In this document: piece after piece, positions 36,506 to 45,089 of the stretch
Layout: the number at the start of each line of letters is the position of its first letter
Numbering within the stretch: position 1 is the stretch's first letter
From: S139-23 sp047639315
GTDB taxonomy: Bacteria > Planctomycetota > GCA-002687715 > DRQF01
Assembly: GCA_047639315.1 (NCBI GenBank)
Contig: JBLINQ010000002.1
Coordinates: 26,014-90,013 of the forward strand
Length of the DNA stretch: 64,000 bases
Reading direction: 5' to 3'
Translations under genes and position numbers: made by a program
The notes under the pieces: generated by a model
Databases searched by the model: none
Told to the model about the DNA's origin: nothing
The model's input: only the letters and a program-made list of their open reading frames with translations

Positions 36506-37132
36506 TCATGGTCTTTTTCCCGTCGTATTTGTTGTTCTGGCCAATTCCGCAAAATGGGCCAGGCGTTCCTTGAGCATGCCGCGGGCACGAAACAATCGAG
36601 ACATCACCGTGCCGACTGGGCAATCCAAGATCTCGGAGATTTCTCGGTACTTGAGATCTTCCAAGACATTCAGCATGAAAACGATGCGGAGGTGTTCGGG
36701 GAGATCCAAGAGCGCCTGCTTAATGCGCTCATCGATTTGCTCAAATATCGCCTCTTGCCGCTGAGGAAGCTCCAAACCGACTTCGCTGGATGGGTCGAGA
36801 GGTTCTTCCGCCACAATCTCGGCGGCAATTTCCATATCAACCGTGGGTCCCTGTCGCTTCTTCTTTCTGTACGAATTGACAAAGGCGTTCATGAGGATTT
36901 TGAAAATCCATGCCTTAAAATTGCTATCAGGTTGGAAGCGATCGAAGAATCGAAGCCCTTTGAGCATCGTATCTTGGACTAAGTCCTCAGCGTCGTTGGC
37001 GTCTTTAGTCAGACGTTGAGCGGTCCGCAGCATGGCGTCCAGCTGAGGTGTCACGAGGTCTTCGAATTGTGTAGCTTGGTCGTTGATACCAGGGATCTTC
37101 TTCGGGAATTTCGACTGACCTGACTCGGACAC
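36506..37132 (-). CDS. ECF-type RNA polymerase sigma factor
   Basis: A sigma-70 family factor of extracytoplasmic-function type, 208 residues. Region 2 contains DAEDLVQDTMLKGLRFFDRF and FKAWIFKILMNAFVNSYRKKKR. Region 4 is LPEHLRIVFMLNVLEDLKYREIS with a helix-turn-helix in CPVGTVMSRLFRAR. A linker of about 35 acidic residues joins them. The apparent start is GTG 37132 with no strong ribosome-binding site, so the N-terminal 20 residues are uncertain. The putative anti-sigma gene lies downstream. The target promoters and inducing signal are unknown; the cysteine-rich anti-sigma hints at envelope or redox stress. Confidence 0.92.
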   Translation of the reverse strand: MSESGQSKFPKKIPGINDQATQFEDLVTPQLDAMLRTAQRLTKDANDAEDLVQDTMLKGLRFFDRFQPDSNFKAWIFKILMNAFVNSYRKKKRQGPTVDMEIAAEIVAEEPLDPSSEVGLELPQRQEAIFEQIDERIKQALLDLPEHLRIVFMLNVLEDLKYREISEILDCPVGTVMSRLFRARGMLKERLAHFAELARTTNTTGKRP

Positions 37133-37240
37133 ACAGTGGTTTTATAGCACAAAGGGGCTCTTTACCGAGACCCTGGCCGATGACAAAATGGCCCTGGCGA
37201 CCACTGGGGTCGGTCTCGGAACTAGGAACCGACATCCAAA

Positions 37241-39016
37241 ATGCGTTTTATCGGCATTGCACTCTTCGCCATAACTCTTCTGTGCACCCTTCCAGGGCTA
37301 GGAGAGCGTGATTTCTGGCCACCTGATGGTGCACGCTATGCCGGTGTTGCTCGAGAAATGTTCCGTAACCAAGATTACGCTGTGCCGCATCTGAATCAGG
37401 AGATTTATGGCGACAAGCCACCTGGTTATTTCTGGGGTGTGCAAGTGGCCGCTTGGTTTCGAGGAAGTGTTGACGAGGGCACGGCCCGTCTCCCTTCTAT
37501 TTGGGCCGCACTTTGCCTTGTTGTCTTGGTGGGAATGGTGGTCGCCAAGGCGACTGGAGCTCATGCCGGATTCCTGTCGGGCATGGCGCTATTAGGGACA
37601 TGGAGTTTCGCCTGGCAAGCTCGCTATGCTCAACTCGACCTCCTATTTGCCGCCTTTATCTCTCTCTCCGCCCTGACCGGTTTCAAGGCGCTTGAGGAGA
37701 ATCGGTCGAAGCTCTTGGCCTTAGCCTGCCTGTGGCTCGGGTTCGCGATTCTGGTGAAAGGCCCGCTCGCACTTCTGGTCATTCCTTTGCTTCTCCTTTG
37801 GCGTTATTTCGGCAAACCCGAAAGAGCCGAAGGTGCCAGTTTTGGGAGTGCGTGCTTGTGGGGCGGCTGCTTTCTTCTTTTGCCCGTTCTCTGTTGGATG
37901 TTCTGGGCTGCCCAAACTCACGGTTTCGCTTATGTGAGCGAGGACCTACTCCAAAGAAATGTATTGGACCGCGCCAGGAACGGTCTCGCACATCAACAAA
38001 ATTGGCACTTTTACTTCCGCAGGCTCCCCGCTTTTTGGGCTCCATGGATCTTGTTCTTGCCCCTGTATTGCTCTCGCCATGTACGCGGATTGCTCGGCGA
38101 GAAAGGCCGTCGGCTATGTGGGTTCTCCGCCCTTTGGATTTGTTTCTTCCTTCTTTTGCAGTCCTTGTTTCCGGGGAAGCGGAGCGTCTACACCTTCATA
38201 TTCTGTGCCCCTGTTGCCATCTTGCTTGGCCACGCCATGGCTGCAGCTGTGAATGTGAAAGCTCGACAGACACAAAAGTTTTTGGCTTCATCTGTTCTCT
38301 TCTTATTGGCCACTCTGTTCTTCATGGTCGGATCGATCGTCCTCATTGGATGTGTTGATTCGACGGTGATCGAAGGGGTTAAGGAACTGGTCGAGAGTAA
38401 GTTCACAGTTGATCTGGCGGCCACTTGGGAAAGCCTCAAATTGCCCGTTCCGAGGGACATGTTCTGGTCCGCTTTTCAATCCGACTTTCGTCTCATTGCC
38501 CTTGCTATGGCTGCCGGTGGTTTGAGTGTTTTGGGGCTGCTGATTCGCCGGAAACTTGATTATGCCATTGACCTGATGGCCCTGGTACTGGCCATAACCC
38601 TTGGATTAGCATTCGGCTATGGCGCACCGTGGCTCGATGCGTCTCGGTCACGTCAGGACCTTGCCCAGAACATCAACCGCATCGTGGGGCCCGGAGAGCT
38701 CGCCATTTTCCGCCATACCGACGAAGGTCTTCTTTTTTACTTGGATCGCCATCTGCCAGAATTGACTGGTGATCTTTCGACTCTTCAGGCTGAAGAGGAC
38801 TCGGACGAGAGGCGAACTGAACTCCTAAATCTGGCAGACGTTGAGGCCGCTACTTGGATGAAGCAAAACAGCAAGCGCTTCCTTTTGATCAGGCAGGTGG
38901 ACCGTGAAGCGCTGCCGCGATTTGGTACGACGGACTACGTCGTCGTTCACAGCCAGAGAGTTGGTTCGAAAAGATGGTATGATCTCGTCAAGCTAACCAA
39001 GGGAGCCAGCAAGTGA
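37241..39016 (+). CDS. GT39-type membrane glycosyltransferase (ArnT/PMT-like)
   Basis: An integral-membrane glycosyltransferase of the GT39/ArnT type with 591 residues and about ten hydrophobic helices. The first periplasmic loop has the catalytic-type acidic motif RDFWPPDGARYAGVAREM and then GDKPPGYFW, as in ArnT, RgtA and protein mannosyltransferases. These enzymes transfer a sugar from a polyprenyl phosphate donor to lipid A, protein or polysaccharide on the outer face of the membrane. The next gene overlaps by 4 bases and encodes a polyprenyl-phosphate glycosyltransferase-like GT2, which would make the donor. The acceptor is unknown. The gene is divergent from the ECF sigma gene, 108 bases away. 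Confidence 0.88.
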   Translation: MRFIGIALFAITLLCTLPGLGERDFWPPDGARYAGVAREMFRNQDYAVPHLNQEIYGDKPPGYFWGVQVAAWFRGSVDEGTARLPSIWAALCLVVLVGMVVAKATGAHAGFLSGMALLGTWSFAWQARYAQLDLLFAAFISLSALTGFKALEENRSKLLALACLWLGFAILVKGPLALLVIPLLLLWRYFGKPERAEGASFGSACLWGGCFLLLPVLCWMFWAAQTHGFAYVSEDLLQRNVLDRARNGLAHQQNWHFYFRRLPAFWAPWILFLPLYCSRHVRGLLGEKGRRLCGFSALWICFFLLLQSLFPGKRSVYTFIFCAPVAILLGHAMAAAVNVKARQTQKFLASSVLFLLATLFFMVGSIVLIGCVDSTVIEGVKELVESKFTVDLAATWESLKLPVPRDMFWSAFQSDFRLIALAMAAGGLSVLGLLIRRKLDYAIDLMALVLAITLGLAFGYGAPWLDASRSRQDLAQNINRIVGPGELAIFRHTDEGLLFYLDRHLPELTGDLSTLQAEEDSDERRTELLNLADVEAATWMKQNSKRFLLIRQVDREALPRFGTTDYVVVHSQRVGSKRWYDLVKLTKGASK

Positions 39017-39825
39017 CGGCCGTAGAAATTTCAGTCGTCGTTCCTCTCTTCAACGAGGAAGACAACGTCCAGCCTTTGCTCGACGAGCTGCTACCGGTCT
39101 TGGCCGGCATCACCGCCCACTTCGAAGTGTTACTGATCGATGATGGCTCTACTGATACCACTGCCCAGCGCATCGCAGAGAATGTTCGCCAACATCCTCA
39201 AATTATCAGGCATTTGTCGATGCGTCAGAATACCGGCCAAACCGCTGCCATTGAAGCCGGCTTTCGGGCATCCTTAGGCCGACTTCTCGTCATGATGGAT
39301 GGCGATCTTCAGGTCGACTCACAAGACATTCCCATGATGATTGAGAAGACGAAGGAGTTTGATCTTGTGCACGGCTGGCGCTGGCAACGGAAAGACACGC
39401 CGTTTAAGAGATTGCAGACGGCGGTCGCCAATGGGGTTCGTAACCGACTGACGAAATCGGATGTTCGCGACACAGGGTGTCCACTCAAGGTATTCCGCCG
39501 TGAAGTTGTAGAGAGCTTCAAGCTCTACACCGGTATGCATCGCTTCTTTGTCACTTTGGCGCGCATGGAGGGCTTTTCCACATGTGAGGTCAAAGTGAAG
39601 CATCGGCCTCGATTTGCCGGGGTCAGCAAGTACGGCATGTGGAATCGAGTTTTTCGCGCCTTTCGTGATCTCTTTGCCATTCGATGGATGATGGCCCGCC
39701 GATATCGCTTGGATTTCGAGGAAATCGAGGCACCTGCGGAGAAATCAAAGGGCGCAAATCCGGTCACAGAGAGCGCAAATGGCAATTCTGGCGAAGATTT
39801 GGAAATTTCGACGCCTGGGTGTTGA
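39013..39825 (+). CDS. Polyprenyl-phosphate glycosyltransferase (DPM1/ArnC-like GT2)
   Basis: A GT2 enzyme of 270 residues in the dolichol-phosphate mannosyltransferase group. It shows VVVPLFNEEDNV, LIDDGSTDTT, RQNTGQTAAIEAGF, the metal-binding DGDLQVD, and the family sequence KVKHRPRFAGVSKYGMWNRV. There are no C-terminal membrane helices, unlike ArnC or GtrB, but a basic amphipathic end is present. It starts at GTG in a GTGA overlap with the GT39 gene. Together they form a two-step system: sugar is loaded onto a polyprenyl phosphate, then transferred outside by GT39. The stop codon lies inside the promoter of the following tRNA gene. Confidence 0.9.
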   Translation: MTAVEISVVVPLFNEEDNVQPLLDELLPVLAGITAHFEVLLIDDGSTDTTAQRIAENVRQHPQIIRHLSMRQNTGQTAAIEAGFRASLGRLLVMMDGDLQVDSQDIPMMIEKTKEFDLVHGWRWQRKDTPFKRLQTAVANGVRNRLTKSDVRDTGCPLKVFRREVVESFKLYTGMHRFFVTLARMEGFSTCEVKVKHRPRFAGVSKYGMWNRVFRAFRDLFAIRWMMARRYRLDFEEIEAPAEKSKGANPVTESANGNSGEDLEISTPGC

Positions 39826-39850
39826 GTCTCATTTGCCCCCCCGTTAAATT
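39822..39850 (+). promoter_or_regulatory. Putative tRNA-Arg promoter
   Basis: TTGAGT (39822-39827) and TAAATT (39845-39850) are separated by 17 bases, and the tRNA begins 13 bases after the -10 box. The element overlaps the stop codon of the GT2 gene. A run of C and a GCGCCC stretch between the -10 box and the gene would fit a growth-rate discriminator. Confidence 0.5.
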
Positions 39851-39862
39851 GCGCCCACGCGA

Positions 39863-39936
39863 GCACCCGTAGCTCAACTGGATAGAGTACCTGGCTACGA
39901 ACCAGGCGGTTCCAGGTTCGAATCCTGGCGGGTGCA
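39863..39936 (+). tRNA. tRNA-Arg (anticodon ACG)
   Basis: The 74-base cloverleaf is complete. The acceptor stem GCACCCG pairs with CGGGTGC; the D-arm contains AGCTCAACTGGATAGAGT. The anticodon stem CCTGG/CCAGG holds the loop CTACGAA with anticodon ACG, and the T-arm has GGTTCGAATCC. The discriminator base is A. The CCA end is not encoded and must be added after transcription. The first anticodon base is expected to be changed to inosine for reading CGU, CGC and CGA. Confidence 0.97.
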
Positions 39937-39942
39937 CTTAAA

Positions 39943-39973
39943 GTCACGAGTTTAATGCTCGTGGCTTTTTTTT
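39943..39973 (+). terminator. Intrinsic terminator of the tRNA-Arg gene
   Basis: GTCACGAG (39943-39950) pairs with CTCGTGGC (39958-39965), an 8-bp stem with one G-U pair and a 7-base loop. Eight T residues follow directly. It begins 6 bases after the tRNA. Confidence 0.9.
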
Positions 39974-40001
39974 GTCGCCATTTTCGGTGGCTGGTTTGGA
40001 T

Positions 40002-40589
40002 TTAACGAGATCGCTGGATCCGGCGCCTGATTTGCCAAATCAACACGATCGTGGCGACGACGCCCAGCCCCAAGAGCCAGGGCCCATAGGTCGATCCCAA
40101 AACTTGAAATTTCCGAATCTGAGTCAGAGTTTCCAGGCCCGCGCCGGCGATTGCGCACAAGATTGTGTTCGGAAAAGTTCCAACCAAGGTTCCCAGTGCG
40201 ATGGACCAAAGGGGGATGGACGTCACGCCCAGGACATAGTTCGACGGCCCCGATGGGAAGATAGGGGAAAGCCGGAGCAGTATGACCCCTTTCCAACCTT
40301 CTCGACTGAGCGCTCGCTCGATTCCTTGGATTCTTGCGTAATTGCCTATCTTCTTCTGGACGAAGTCGCGGATGAAATAGCGGGACAGGAAGCTACAAGT
40401 GAATGCGGTGAAGCTGCGGGAGAACATGGCGAGGGGGATCGCCACGGGCAGGGGCAGGAGAAAACCGGAGGCCACGCTCAAGAATGTTGCCGGCACAAAT
40501 AGGGCATTCAAAGTGACGAAAACGACGAAATACAACGATGCGCGGGGTAGTGTCTCCATCGCAATCAAGGTGGCGATTAAGTCATCCAC
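40002..40589 (-). CDS. TVP38/TMEM64 family membrane protein
   Basis: A polytopic inner-membrane protein of 195 residues in the SNARE-associated/VTT (TVP38, DedA-related) family. The family hallmark is LRLSPIFPSGPSNYVLGVTSI, preceded by SREGWKGV. About five hydrophobic segments are visible, with the first near residues 18-45 and the last at 170-186, ending in a basic tail RRRIQRSR. VTT proteins are linked to lipid scrambling or transport, but the substrate here is unknown. It is convergent with the tRNA terminator and lies 19 bases downstream of the ferrochelatase gene, so the two are likely co-transcribed. Confidence 0.87.
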   Translation of the reverse strand: MDDLIATLIAMETLPRASLYFVVFVTLNALFVPATFLSVASGFLLPLPVAIPLAMFSRSFTAFTCSFLSRYFIRDFVQKKIGNYARIQGIERALSREGWKGVILLRLSPIFPSGPSNYVLGVTSIPLWSIALGTLVGTFPNTILCAIAGAGLETLTQIRKFQVLGSTYGPWLLGLGVVATIVLIWQIRRRIQRSR

Positions 40590-40608
40590 GTGCCGTCGTC
40601 TCCATCAT

Positions 40609-42054
40609 TCACGATGCGGGCGGCGCGTTCTCAAGAACAATGCTCTCGAGCGTCTCGATCCAAGCCGGGTGATCATTCAAGGCCGGTGTCACGATCATCA
40701 GTTCGCCACCAGCTTCCTCAAAGTCTTCGCGTAAACTGATCGCAACTTCTTCAAGGGTCTCAAGGCAATCGGCGGTGAAGCCGGGCAGCACGATTTGTAT
40801 GCGTGGTTTTTCTTTGGCAATCGAAACGGTGTATTCGTCCAAGTACGGTTGCAGCCACGGCTCGTCGCCGAAGCGTGACTGAAAGATCAGCTCCCACTCA
40901 TTTCTTTCGAACCCAAGAGCCTCAGCCAAGGCCCAGGCTGTTCGCTTGCATTCAACGAGATAGGAGTCGCCCTTCTTAACGTAGCTTTCCGGGATTCCAT
41001 GAAAACTGAAAATCGTGAGATCGACAGGACGGTCGCCACGAGCCTCTCGAGTCGTTTGGGCAACGGCGTCGATGTACTTGGGGTGATCGCAGTAGCATGG
41101 AAGCCAGTGCATCTTGACTTGGTCGCGTTTCTCAACCATCAAGCGAGCCATTTCAGCTTGGACGGTGCCAACGGTGGTGTTGCTGTATTGCGGGAACATC
41201 GACAGAAGTTGGATGACTTCGCAGCCAGAGGCTGCCAACTTATCAATACCGTGTCGCATGCTTGGGCTGCCGTAACGCATCGCAAGTACGACTTCGAAGC
41301 GATCGCTATCTAATCTTTGCCGCAGGCCATCAGCCGCCATCTTGCTGAAGTGGAGCAGTGGGGAGCCATAGTCGTCATGCCAGATCTTCTGATACATCCG
41401 GGCCGACTTCGGACTGCGGAATGGCAAGATGATGACATTGAGGACGAAGGCCCACACGCCGCGGTTGACTTCAATGACACGCTCATCGCTGAGGAATTCG
41501 GCCAGGTAGCGTTTTACGTCTTTTGTCGACGGCGAATCAGGAGTTCCTAAGTTGACCAGCAGGACGCCGACTTTTCGCGTGTAGGGCTCTGGGCGATCAT
41601 CGGTATTGAGCAGCATGGGTTTGCGGTCAGAGGCGAAGTAAACATAGGCGGCAACAGCCAGCGCCACGCCAATACCAACATAGAGAGCGCCAACACCGGT
41701 GTAGCCCCCGAGCATGCCTTTCTCAGCACCAGACCGCAGCAGTTTACCCAAACCGATCATCAACAGGATGACGAAGCAGAAGGTGAGGGAAAACACGTTC
41801 CAAACACGAGGGGCGCTCAGTGCCTTGATGCGACGGATGTTACGTCTTGCCGTTCGTGACAAGATGAATGTTCCCTTGAGGAATCCAATCGTAAGGCCAA
41901 TGAGGATCGCTGTGACTGCGACAGACGGGTCTAAGGGGTCGGACGCCGGCCGTTCACCGAACATCATGGCAAAGCCGCGACTGGCCAGCATGACGCCGAT
42001 TGCGATCCAGACTACGCCAGCCACATATTTCAGGGTGTTCGTACGAACTCTCAA
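40609..42054 (-). CDS. hemH: Ferrochelatase with an N-terminal membrane domain
   Basis: This enzyme inserts ferrous iron into protoporphyrin (or coproporphyrin) to make heme. Residues 160-481 are a full ferrochelatase: GVLLVNLGTPDSP, MRYGSPS, SMFPQYS, the catalytic His352 in FSFHGIPE, and Glu432 in PGFTADCLETLEE. The first 145 residues are not part of the usual enzyme; they contain about four hydrophobic helices (10-30, 45-65, 87-104, 118-141). The fusion anchors the enzyme in the membrane. The start is TTG 42054 with GAGG 6 bases upstream. The TVP38-type gene follows after 19 bases. No other heme gene is nearby. Confidence 0.92.
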   Translation of the reverse strand: MRVRTNTLKYVAGVVWIAIGVMLASRGFAMMFGERPASDPLDPSVAVTAILIGLTIGFLKGTFILSRTARRNIRRIKALSAPRVWNVFSLTFCFVILLMIGLGKLLRSGAEKGMLGGYTGVGALYVGIGVALAVAAYVYFASDRKPMLLNTDDRPEPYTRKVGVLLVNLGTPDSPSTKDVKRYLAEFLSDERVIEVNRGVWAFVLNVIILPFRSPKSARMYQKIWHDDYGSPLLHFSKMAADGLRQRLDSDRFEVVLAMRYGSPSMRHGIDKLAASGCEVIQLLSMFPQYSNTTVGTVQAEMARLMVEKRDQVKMHWLPCYCDHPKYIDAVAQTTREARGDRPVDLTIFSFHGIPESYVKKGDSYLVECKRTAWALAEALGFERNEWELIFQSRFGDEPWLQPYLDEYTVSIAKEKPRIQIVLPGFTADCLETLEEVAISLREDFEEAGGELMIVTPALNDHPAWIETLESIVLENAPPAS

Positions 42055-42266
42055 TGCAAACCTCGATCTTCGCTTGGATAGGACAGTACTCTAATAGATA
42101 GCACTTATCCTGGGTGATCAAAGCAGTGGAAGCCTTCGTTGGCAAGAGGCGGGCCATGCATTTCCCCCGATTCGTTGGGGAATCCCAATCTCGACATGGA
42201 CAGGATGCCATGTAGGATGGGGCGGGGATCAGCTACTTTATTCAGACATGAGAAGGGAAAGCAAAG

Positions 42267-43541
42267 ATGGGCCTGAGGCGCAACCAAATCGCGAATGCTA
42301 TTTTCGTCGCTGTTTTCATCCTTGTCCTCCTTGCGCCTCATTTGACGAGAGGATTTCTGGAAAGCACTTTCGCCAAGGATGCCAGTGATTCGGGGCTAGG
42401 CTGGGCTACCAAGCCCGTGGCCCACTTGGTTAGCCCGAAGGACAACAGTGCTCTGATTGATGGCTCCTACGCTCGTGCTGTCGATGAGCACATGAAGGAG
42501 ACTCTTTTTAGCCGCTACCTCACGGCCGTGGGCAACGAAGTACTCTATTCCAGCTTCGAGACTTTTCGCAGGCCATGGATTCGGGGTAGCGACGGGTGGG
42601 TTTTCTGGCAAAGCGGTTTAGATCACGTGGCCAGAATTCACAATCAAGCAGAAACCCAAATTCGAATCGAGGGCATGGCAGCAATGTTGGAGTTGGTCCA
42701 GCTTTGCCTCAGCTCGAAAGGCGTTGAGACGGTCGTTGTGACGATCCCAAAGAAGGCTAGTCTCTGCTCGGAGTTTCTACCTCGCGGCCGTCATGAACGT
42801 GAGGCCGACGGTTTTGTCGATCCGGTTTGGGAACAGCTGATGGACGCCTGTCGTCGCCACAAAGTAAATGCCATTGATATGCGTCCACACCTGCGTGAAC
42901 TCATCGGCCAGGGTGAGTTCCCTTTCTTCAAGAAGGGGACGCACTTGGCACCTGCTGGCATCAAAGAAGTATCGAACATGGTTGCTGCCAAGATTCGTCA
43001 AGATTTGCCCACCATGAAGGATCGGGTCGGCGATCCATCGGAGGTTGAGATTGTCGCTCGCCAGCACACAACGGACGCAGCCTACCTGATGGGTTTTCGC
43101 ACCAATCGCGATTGCGGTCCTGAATTCCGCTTCGAACTGGAACGGGAGGAGTATCCCCACGCGAAACTCAACGTCCTCAAAGATGCTGAAGTCGCGCTGG
43201 CCGGAACGAGTTTTAGCTCACGATACGGTGATCGGATGAAAGGCAAAGCGAACCTGGCTCGATCGCTCAGTTGGCAGCTACAAACGACCGTTCATGATCG
43301 CGCGATTCATGGTGGTGGCCCGATCAAGGGTTTGGTCGAAATCCTAAAAAGTATGGATCAACTACCGCAACTCAAAGTCGTCGTGATCGAGTTTCCGTTT
43401 CGTCAATGCTTCGCCAACGATTGGAACGAATTGGGGCGCATTCTGTGTGAGATCCCTTGGACTCGTCAGATCCTCGTCGAATTTGCCCAGAAGCATCCAG
43501 GCGACCAAGCGAATTTCGAAGAATGGACTCGCCGCAGATGA
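42267..43541 (+). CDS. AlgX/AlgJ-like acetyltransferase-type protein (SGNH fold), altered active site
   Basis: A membrane-anchored protein (helix at 9-24) of 424 residues resembling AlgJ/AlgX, which move acetyl groups to exported polysaccharide. GSDGWVFWQSG (107-117) is the family entry motif. The catalytic segment that normally reads D-x-H-W is KKGTHLAP here: His226 is present, but the Asp two residues before it is Gly224, and Trp is Leu227. The nucleophile serine is kept in AGTSFSSRYG (Ser315). The next gene is an MBOAT acetyl exporter, the expected partner. It may use another acid or be a non-catalytic scaffold. An AAGGGA motif lies upstream of the ATG. Confidence 0.82.
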   Translation: MGLRRNQIANAIFVAVFILVLLAPHLTRGFLESTFAKDASDSGLGWATKPVAHLVSPKDNSALIDGSYARAVDEHMKETLFSRYLTAVGNEVLYSSFETFRRPWIRGSDGWVFWQSGLDHVARIHNQAETQIRIEGMAAMLELVQLCLSSKGVETVVVTIPKKASLCSEFLPRGRHEREADGFVDPVWEQLMDACRRHKVNAIDMRPHLRELIGQGEFPFFKKGTHLAPAGIKEVSNMVAAKIRQDLPTMKDRVGDPSEVEIVARQHTTDAAYLMGFRTNRDCGPEFRFELEREEYPHAKLNVLKDAEVALAGTSFSSRYGDRMKGKANLARSLSWQLQTTVHDRAIHGGGPIKGLVEILKSMDQLPQLKVVVIEFPFRQCFANDWNELGRILCEIPWTRQILVEFAQKHPGDQANFEEWTRRR

Positions 43542-43594
43542 GGCGTGGGACACAGGCAGTGAGCTTGACGACAAACGAGCGTAGAAACTGAACC

Positions 43595-45004
43595 ATGGTA
43601 TTTACCTCAGAGATCTTTCTCTTCTATTTTCTGCCGCTCGCTATCGGTGTCTATTTTCTGTTGATCAAGGCTCCCAATTCGGTCCGAATGGGTTGGCTCA
43701 CGCTGATGAGCTACGTCTTCTATGGTTGGTGGCGCGTTGATTTCATCTTCTTGATGATGACGTCAACGATCATTGATTACATCTGCGGACTCAAGGTCGG
43801 TAAGGAGAAGAGCCGGCGTCCGAAGCTGTGGTTACTATTTTCGATCACCACGAATCTCGGCCTGCTCGGTTACTTCAAGTACGCCAACTTTATCGTGGCC
43901 AACTACAATGAGTTTCTCGTGCCGAATTTTGGCGCGACCGAAATTTCCAATTGGGAACGCCTCGTTCTACCAGTCGGCATTTCCTTCTACACCTTCCAGT
44001 CGATGAGCTACACCATTGACATCTATCGAGGGCATGCGAAACCTGTCCGTAACATTCTCGACTTTTCGGCCTATGTCGCTTTGTTTCCGCAGCTCGTCGC
44101 TGGGCCGATCGTGCGCTATGGCGCCATCTTTGAGCAGATTGTAAAGCGCACTCATACGCTCCAGAAGTTTGGCACTGGTTGCCGACTTTTCATGATGGGT
44201 TTTGCCAAGAAGATGATCATTGCCGATGGCGTGGGAGTCATCGCCGACGAAGTCTTTGCTCGGGGAGACGCGGGGTTCTTTCAAGCTTGGATTGGCGCGT
44301 TCTCTTACGCCCTCCAACTCTACTTTGATTTCAGTGCCTACTCAGACATGGCAATTGGCTTGGGCCTCATCTTTGGCTTCTCGTTCCCATGCAATTTCAA
44401 TTCGCCCTACAAAGCAACCAGCATTACCGACTTTTGGCGGCGCTGGCATATGACACTTTCAAGCTGGCTCCGTGATTACCTCTACATCCCTTTGGGCGGT
44501 AACAAATTGGGGTCTCTTCGCACTTATCTGAATCTGATGATCGTGATGCTGCTTGGTGGCTTGTGGCATGGAGCCCAATGGACCTTCGTCATTTGGGGCG
44601 CCATTCACGGCGGCTTTCTTGCCATCGAACGGTTGTGTCGCGGGCGGGTTCTGGGACGCTTGCCTGAACGCGCGAAAGTTATTTGGACCTTCCTTTTGGT
44701 TGTTTGCGCCTGGGTTGTCTTTCGAGCGCCAAGCATGGACGCCGCCCTTGCCATTTTCAAAGGCATGTTCGGCCTTCATGGATGGGGCAGCGTCGATGAT
44801 GGTTATTGGGTCACTCAGAAAATCCACACGTGGCAGCTTATCGTGGGCTTCGTGATCGTCTTTGCCGCCAAGAACTCTTGGCAGCAAACCCATGAACGAG
44901 AAACACGACTTTGGGACTTAGTCGTGATTATTCCGTGTTTTCTCTTTGCCTTGATGATGCTGATGGCAGCCCAACACGTGCCGTTTCTCTATTACCAGTT
45001 CTAA
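43595..45004 (+). CDS. MBOAT O-acyltransferase, AlgI-like
   Basis: An integral-membrane acyltransferase of 469 residues that passes acetyl groups from the cytoplasm to a periplasmic acetyltransferase. The MBOAT signature is clear: VLPVGISFYTFQSMSYTIDI, LQLYFDFSAYSDMAIGLG, SITDFWRRWHMTLSSWLRDYLYIPLGGN, and the catalytic His325 in LGGLWHGAQWTF. About a dozen hydrophobic helices are present. It starts 53 bases after the AlgX-like gene. Together they suggest O-acetylation of an exopolysaccharide or other surface glycan. No alginate polymerase genes are present, so alginate itself is not implied. Confidence 0.93.
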   Translation: MVFTSEIFLFYFLPLAIGVYFLLIKAPNSVRMGWLTLMSYVFYGWWRVDFIFLMMTSTIIDYICGLKVGKEKSRRPKLWLLFSITTNLGLLGYFKYANFIVANYNEFLVPNFGATEISNWERLVLPVGISFYTFQSMSYTIDIYRGHAKPVRNILDFSAYVALFPQLVAGPIVRYGAIFEQIVKRTHTLQKFGTGCRLFMMGFAKKMIIADGVGVIADEVFARGDAGFFQAWIGAFSYALQLYFDFSAYSDMAIGLGLIFGFSFPCNFNSPYKATSITDFWRRWHMTLSSWLRDYLYIPLGGNKLGSLRTYLNLMIVMLLGGLWHGAQWTFVIWGAIHGGFLAIERLCRGRVLGRLPERAKVIWTFLLVVCAWVVFRAPSMDAALAIFKGMFGLHGWGSVDDGYWVTQKIHTWQLIVGFVIVFAAKNSWQQTHERETRLWDLVVIIPCFLFALMMLMAAQHVPFLYYQF

Positions 45005-45089
45005 GCATAGAGTGCTGTGCTATGGTGAAAATCAGTTTGGTTAAGTCACCCACAAGGGCCGTTCAAAGAAAAGGCCAGGACCTCCTCCT

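Noticed and set aside
36344..36982. Plus-strand frame across the ECF sigma gene
   Set aside because: The sigma factor on the minus strand has clear regions 2 and 4; the antisense product has no family features.
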